DNA from: Cryomorphaceae bacterium
Lineage (GTDB): Bacteria; Bacteroidota; Bacteroidia; Flavobacteriales; ECT2AJA-044
NCBI GenBank assembly: GCA_017798125.1
Contig: CP059070.1
Span: forward strand, 930,001 to 994,000
DNA length: 64,000 nt
Direction: 5' to 3'
A model generated the notes under the pieces. It searched no databases. It had not been told where the DNA came from and saw only the letters and a list, made by a program, of their open reading frames with translations. The position numbers were made by a program, and so were the translations under genes. Of the stretch, positions 60,236 to 64,000 are shown piece by piece; the first letter of the stretch is position 1, and the number at the start of each line of letters is the position of its first letter.

Positions 60236-61002
60236 GCATTATTGACGAAGGTCACGTTGCGTATTCTATTGAAAACGGAGTGGCGACCATTGAATTCGGA
60301 CATCCCAAAAGCAATTCACTTCCAGGTAAAATACTGCGGAAGTTGGCGGAAACCATCACGGCTTTAGGCGCTAATGACGAGGCACAGGTTATCGTATTGA
60401 AAAGCGCAGGGGAGCGAGCCTTCTGTGCAGGTGCTTCTTTCGATGAGCTCATCTCTATCGAGGATTACCCAACCGGTAAGGAGTTTTTCATGGGGTTTGC
60501 GCGCGTGATCAATGCCGCCCGTACCTGTCCAAAGTTCATCATTGGTCGAGTTCAAGGAAAGGCCGTTGGTGGAGGTGTCGGAATGGCCAGTGCTGTCGAC
60601 TATTGCTTAGCGACTAAATTCGCCTCTGTTAAACTCAGTGAACTGGCCATTGGAATTGGACCATTCGTAGTTGGCCCGGCCGTCGAGCGGAAAATAGGCA
60701 CTGGACCCATGACCGAACTAGCCATCAATGCTACGGAATGGCGCAGTGCCGATTGGGCTCGTGATAAGGGACTGTATACCGAAATCTACGATTCGGCCGA
60801 AGAATTGGATGAGGCCATTGCCACTTTAGCGGGACGCTTGGCCAAGAGCAATCCAGAGGCCATGTCCTTGTTGAAAAAGGCTTTCTGGAATGGGACGGAA
60901 CATTGGGATCAGCTCCTCGAAGAACGTGCTGAAATGAGCGGGAAGTTGGTTCTCAGTGATTTTACCGTTAAGGCCATAAACGCCTTCAAGCAAAAAGCCT
61001 AA
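60232..61002 (+). CDS. paaF: Enoyl-CoA hydratase/isomerase, probable PaaF
   Basis: A 256-residue crotonase-fold protein, probably 2,3-dehydroadipyl-CoA hydratase given its operon and the need for that step. The oxyanion-hole segments are RAFCAGASFDEL (about 62-73) and GRVQGKAVGGGVGMASAVD (about 102-120). The catalytic Glu equivalents are uncertain: LSELAIGIGP (about 138-147) supplies Glu/Leu at the expected position, while the first glutamate in the GGG loop is not obvious. Assignment as PaaF rests on context and on PaaG being encoded elsewhere; an isomerase remains possible. Confidence 0.75.
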   Translation: MSIIDEGHVAYSIENGVATIEFGHPKSNSLPGKILRKLAETITALGANDEAQVIVLKSAGERAFCAGASFDELISIEDYPTGKEFFMGFARVINAARTCPKFIIGRVQGKAVGGGVGMASAVDYCLATKFASVKLSELAIGIGPFVVGPAVERKIGTGPMTELAINATEWRSADWARDKGLYTEIYDSAEELDEAIATLAGRLAKSNPEAMSLLKKAFWNGTEHWDQLLEERAEMSGKLVLSDFTVKAINAFKQKA

Positions 61003-61045
61003 ATTCGCGTACCCACCCAAGTTTAATCATCAAACCCTCTGCAAC

Positions 61046-61183
61046 ATGGAATTTAATTCTGATGAAATCATGGCTATGGTCCAAGATTTCGGTCTTCGAT
61101 TGATTTACGCTGTTCTCGTAATTGTCATCGGTCTCTGGATCGCGAAGGCGATCACCAACATAAATCAAAAGAACAATGAATAA
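61046..61183 (+). pseudogene. mscS: mscS 5' fragment (probable frameshifted start of the channel gene)
   Basis: An open frame of 45 codons beginning MEFNSDEIMAMVQDFGLRL with a transmembrane helix (about 19-34, LIYAVLVIVIGLWIAKA) and ending at TAA 61181. It matches the first helix expected in a mechanosensitive channel, whose remaining part begins in the +1 frame at 61176. Joining the two in the +1 frame near 61166-61175 gives a continuous channel N-terminus. Either a one-base insertion inactivated the gene, or the sequence contains an error. Confidence 0.7.
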
Positions 61184-61853
61184 ACGCGGGGTTGACCCGA
61201 GTCTTCAGCCTTTTTTAGGCGGAATTATTGGAACCCTGCTCAAAGTGATGGTCTATATCAGTGCCATCAGTATGTTGGGTGTTCAAATGACCAGCTTTGT
61301 GGCCATACTCGGTGCCGCAGGTTTGGCGGTTGGAATGGCATTGTCCGGTACACTCTCAAACTTCGCTGGCGGAGTTATGATCTTGATTTTCAAACCATTT
61401 AAAGTGGGAGATTTTATCGAGGCTCAAGGTCATATGGGTACAGTAAGCGAGATCCAGATCTTCAATACCATTCTCAAAACACCTGATAACAAGACCATCA
61501 TCATTCCGAATGGTGGACTCTCTACGGGTAGCATGACCAACTTCAGCACTGAGCCTCAGCGCCGTGTGGATATGACTTTTGGAATCGGCTATGGAGATGA
61601 TACGGCCAAGGCCAGAGAAGTCATGATGGGCTTGATCAACGCTGACGACCGCATTTTGAAAGATCCCGAGCCCTTTGTTGCCGTTTCCGAATTGGCGGAT
61701 AGCTCTGTAAACTTTGTGGTTCGTGTTTGGTGTAATGCCTCAGACTACTGGGGAATCTATTTTGATATGCAAGAGAAGATATACAACACCTTCAACACCG
61801 AAGGACTGAATATCCCTTATCCTCAGATGGATGTACACGTGCACAATTCATAA
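61176..61853 (+). CDS. mscS: Small-conductance mechanosensitive channel MscS, 3' part
   Basis: A 225-residue frame carrying most of an MscS channel: the pore helix region with AILGAAGLAVGMALSGTLSNFAGG (about 47-70), the middle beta-domain FKVGDFIEAQGHMGTVSEI, and a C-terminal domain (PNGGLSTGSMTNFS, VRVWCNASDYWG). The membrane channel opens under membrane tension to release solutes. The frame lacks the first transmembrane helix, which is encoded in the preceding, out-of-frame fragment; the ATG at 61176 may permit reinitiation but would yield a shortened protein. Whether a functional channel is made is uncertain. Confidence 0.85.
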   Translation: MNKRGVDPSLQPFLGGIIGTLLKVMVYISAISMLGVQMTSFVAILGAAGLAVGMALSGTLSNFAGGVMILIFKPFKVGDFIEAQGHMGTVSEIQIFNTILKTPDNKTIIIPNGGLSTGSMTNFSTEPQRRVDMTFGIGYGDDTAKAREVMMGLINADDRILKDPEPFVAVSELADSSVNFVVRVWCNASDYWGIYFDMQEKIYNTFNTEGLNIPYPQMDVHVHNS

Positions 61854-61863
61854 TTCGCAAGAC

Positions 61864-62784
61864 ATGAAAAAAGGATTATTCTTATTGGCCCTCGGCGCCT
61901 TCTTACTACCACAATCATTGTTGGCTCAGGATACCACGAAAGCGTGGACAACCGGAGCGCAACTCAACTTAACCTTTAGTCAGACCGCTCTTTCGAACTG
62001 GCAAGCGGGGGGTGACAACGCCCTTTCAGGAAACGCTCTGTTCAGCGCCTTTGCCAATCGCTCTGTAGGACGTTGGCACTGGGATAACAGTCTGGATGTA
62101 GCCTATGGTGTGAACATTGTGGACGGCGATTTCACCAAAACCGATGACCGTTTGGAATTAAACTCCAAACTCGGTCACGATTTAGCGAACCCGAACTGGC
62201 GCGCTACGGGATCTTTCACCTTCAGAACGCAGTTCTATGAAGGGGTTGATGAAGACGATGTTCGCATTTCAGATTGGATGGCTCCGGGATACATCTTCGT
62301 CGGTATTGGTGCGGACTATGTACCTGCAGAAAATCTGTCCATCTACATTTCGCCCTTGACATCCAAAATGACTTTTGTCTTGGACCAAGACTTGGCCAAT
62401 GATGGAGCCTTCGGTGTGGACGCTGCGGAGCGCGATACGGCAGGGAACATCATTACTGAAGGTCAGCAAGTTCGTGTTGAGGCTGGAGCTTTCGTGAAGA
62501 TTGTATACACGAAGACCAACTTGATAGAGAATGTAGACTTCAGCAACAAGCTGGATCTCTACGCCAACTATTTGGAGAACTTCGGAAACATCGACATCAA
62601 CTGGGAGATGCTTTTCACGGCTAAAGTGAACAGTTGGCTGAGTGCAAGCCTTAGTCTTACTATGATCTACGACGATGATATTATGATTGACCGTCGTGAC
62701 AGCGAAGGAAATGTCATCGGAGCCGGTCCAGCCGCACAGTTCAAAGAAGTATTTGGTGCGGGCTTGACGTTTAAGCTCCCATAA
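61864..62784 (+). CDS. DUF3078 outer-membrane protein
   Basis: A 306-residue exported beta-barrel protein of the DUF3078 family found in Bacteroidota. The signal peptide (about 1-22, ends LLAQ) is followed by WTTGAQLNLTFSQTALSNWQAGG, typical of the family, then repeated amphipathic strands and a C-terminal GAGLTFKLP. The role of the family is not known. The start at 61864 was preferred over 61831 because it begins with the proper signal peptide. It follows mscS by 10 nt, so the two could share a transcript. Confidence 0.88.
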   Translation: MKKGLFLLALGAFLLPQSLLAQDTTKAWTTGAQLNLTFSQTALSNWQAGGDNALSGNALFSAFANRSVGRWHWDNSLDVAYGVNIVDGDFTKTDDRLELNSKLGHDLANPNWRATGSFTFRTQFYEGVDEDDVRISDWMAPGYIFVGIGADYVPAENLSIYISPLTSKMTFVLDQDLANDGAFGVDAAERDTAGNIITEGQQVRVEAGAFVKIVYTKTNLIENVDFSNKLDLYANYLENFGNIDINWEMLFTAKVNSWLSASLSLTMIYDDDIMIDRRDSEGNVIGAGPAAQFKEVFGAGLTFKLP

Positions 62785-62807
62785 GCGCGATACAAAACCA
62801 CCTACAC

Positions 62808-64000
62808 ATGAAGATTGAGTTGCTGAAAGAGGCGTTCCGGTTGATGAGTACGGCCAAGAGCATGGCCGAGTTGTATGAGGAAAACGCAGCTTTCACTTCT
62901 AAATACGTTCACGCAACTTCTCGGGGGCACGAGGCCATTCAATTGGCCTTGGGCATGCAACTCAAGCCACAGGATTGGGTAGCTCCGTACTATCGGGACG
63001 ACAGTATTCTCCTAGGGATTGGAATGACCCCTTATGACTGTATGCTCCAGCTCATGGCTAAGCGTGAAGATCCATTCTCGGGAGGGCGTACGTATTATTC
63101 CCACCCGAGTCTGAACGATCCGGACAAGCCTAAGATCCCTCACCAAAGCTCGGCAACGGGAATGCAGGCCATTCCAACCACGGGAGTCGCGATGGGGATT
63201 AAGCTCAAGGAACTCCACAAGCTCAATGAAGACTTTGGAGGAGAAGATCCGGTAGTGGTCTGCAGTATTGGAGACGCGGCCATGACAGAAGGCGAGGTCA
63301 GTGAAGCCTTGCAAATGGCAGTCCTTAAGCAACTTCCAATCCTGTATTTGGTACAAGATAACGAGTGGGATATTTCGGCAAATGCGGCCGAAACGCGTGC
63401 TCAAAATGCCGCCGAATTTGCCCGTGGATTCAATGGTCTGGAAACTCGATCCATCGAAGGCAACGATTTCAAGACCTGTTTCCAGACGCTTGAAGAAGTG
63501 ATTGGTACCATCCGAAAGGAGCGCCGCCCTTTCTTGGTACACGCCAAGGTTCCTCTGCTCGGCCACCACACCAGCGGGGTTCGAAAAGAATGGTACCGCG
63601 ATGATTTAGAAGAAGCGGCGAAGCGCGATCCATATCCACTACTTCATGCCAAGTTGCGAGCAGAAGGGGTGAAGGAAGACGAACTAGAGGCCATTGAACA
63701 GGAAGCCCGAGCAGCGGTTGAAGCGGACTATGAACGCGCGAAAGACGCCGAAGATCCAAGGCCGGAAGACCTCTTCAACTTCGATTACGCTCCAACCCCA
63801 ATCACAGAAGAAAAGGGTGAGCGTGAACCGGAGGGCAAGGAACCCACGGTCATGGTGGATTCGGCTCTGTTTGCGATTCGAGAGCTCATGGAAGCCCATC
63901 CCGAAACCATTCTCTACGGACAGGATGTCGGAGGACGACTCGGTGGAGTATTCCGCGAGGCCGCGACACTAGCTCAACAGTTTGGCGATGATCGCGTATT
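62808..64000 (+). CDS. Fused dehydrogenase E1 (alpha-beta), 2-oxoacid type, truncated by window end
   Basis: An open frame from ATG 62808 to the end of the window (at least 397 residues). It begins MKIELLKEAFRLM and contains the thiamine-diphosphate motif SIGDAAMTEGEVSEA...QDNEW (alpha chain), the HATSRGHEA segment, and then a linker at about 310-340 leading into the beta-chain start (TVMVDSALFAIRELM, GQDVGG). This is a fusion of E1 alpha and beta subunits of a 2-oxoacid dehydrogenase, probably branched-chain or pyruvate type; the substrate is undecided. The C-terminal beta-chain part is outside the window. Confidence 0.88.
   Translation, partial: MKIELLKEAFRLMSTAKSMAELYEENAAFTSKYVHATSRGHEAIQLALGMQLKPQDWVAPYYRDDSILLGIGMTPYDCMLQLMAKREDPFSGGRTYYSHPSLNDPDKPKIPHQSSATGMQAIPTTGVAMGIKLKELHKLNEDFGGEDPVVVCSIGDAAMTEGEVSEALQMAVLKQLPILYLVQDNEWDISANAAETRAQNAAEFARGFNGLETRSIEGNDFKTCFQTLEEVIGTIRKERRPFLVHAKVPLLGHHTSGVRKEWYRDDLEEAAKRDPYPLLHAKLRAEGVKEDELEAIEQEARAAVEADYERAKDAEDPRPEDLFNFDYAPTPITEEKGEREPEGKEPTVMVDSALFAIRELMEAHPETILYGQDVGGRLGGVFREAATLAQQFGDDRV

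Noticed and set aside
1-64000. CRISPR arrays, tRNA or rRNA genes, insertion sequences or prophage
   Set aside because: No regular direct repeats with spacers, no cloverleaf-like sequences, and no transposase or phage genes were found in the gaps or ORFs.

Overview
The window looks like chromosome from a member of the Bacteroidota, most likely an aerobic Flavobacteriales-type bacterium. The evidence is type IX secretion (T9SS) C-terminal sorting domains on at least three secreted proteins plus one type-B-like tail, SusC-type outer-membrane receptor architecture, Bacteroidota promoters of the TTG/TAnnTTTG kind instead of -35/-10 boxes, the near absence of Shine-Dalgarno sequences, and families such as DUF3078, DUF4199 and LruC-domain lipoproteins. 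By eye the G+C content is near one half; I did not compute it. I found no rRNA, tRNA, CRISPR array, insertion sequence or prophage gene. Coding density is very high, with many 1-8 nt overlaps.

Layout. 1-2.4 kb: cysS, dcd, yidD. 2.4-7 kb: an outer-membrane beta-barrel protein, then paaG, paaH, a BNR/YCF48-like secreted protein and lgt. 7-11.2 kb: paaABCD on the minus strand and divergent paaE on the plus strand, with a DUF985 cupin overlapping paaE. 11.4-13.8 kb: an ECF sigma factor, a probable anti-sigma factor and an outer-membrane protein. 14-17 kb: rnr and a TPR protein. 17-22.1 kb: a damage-response-type mutagenesis cassette (self-cleaving XRE/S24 repressor divergent from dinB and an error-prone DnaE). 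22-36.3 kb: mostly minus-strand housekeeping, envelope and stress genes, including tandem PPK2 kinases, MsrB, a PAS histidine kinase, a TonB-type receptor and two T9SS cargo proteins. 36-46 kb: a mixed set (hemolysin III, SPFH protein, endonuclease/exonuclease-family enzyme, DUF4199 with a membrane LuxR-type regulator, secreted alpha-amylase, SRAP protein). 46-49.9 kb: paaI, paaJ, paaY and a secreted alpha/beta hydrolase. 50-54.2 kb: two tandem LruC lipoproteins that were duplicated together with their upstream region. 54-57.8 kb: asd and a lamin-tail-domain secreted protein. 57.8-61 kb: paaZ, an antibiotic-biosynthesis-monooxygenase-fold protein and a paaF-like hydratase. 61-64 kb: a frameshifted mscS, a DUF3078 protein and the start of a fused E1 dehydrogenase.

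How the genes fit together. Four separate loci supply almost the whole aerobic phenylacetyl-CoA pathway: epoxidation (PaaABCDE), isomerisation to oxepin-CoA (PaaG), ring opening and aldehyde oxidation (PaaZ), thiolysis (PaaJ), hydration (PaaF-like), dehydrogenation (PaaH) and rescue thioesterases (PaaI, PaaY). The CoA ligase PaaK and a PaaX/PaaR-type regulator are not in the window.

The most unusual signal is a dispersed family of about 15 short palindromes with consensus CATCG-NN-CC-GTA-GG-NN-C-AAA. The middle stem bases change together: GTGCC/GGCAC, GAGCC/GGCTC, GCGCC/GGCGC, GGGCC/GGCCC and GGCCC/GGGCC. Copies occur on both strands, in several reading frames inside genes, and in intergenic DNA. 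This looks like an uncatalogued REP-like element family.
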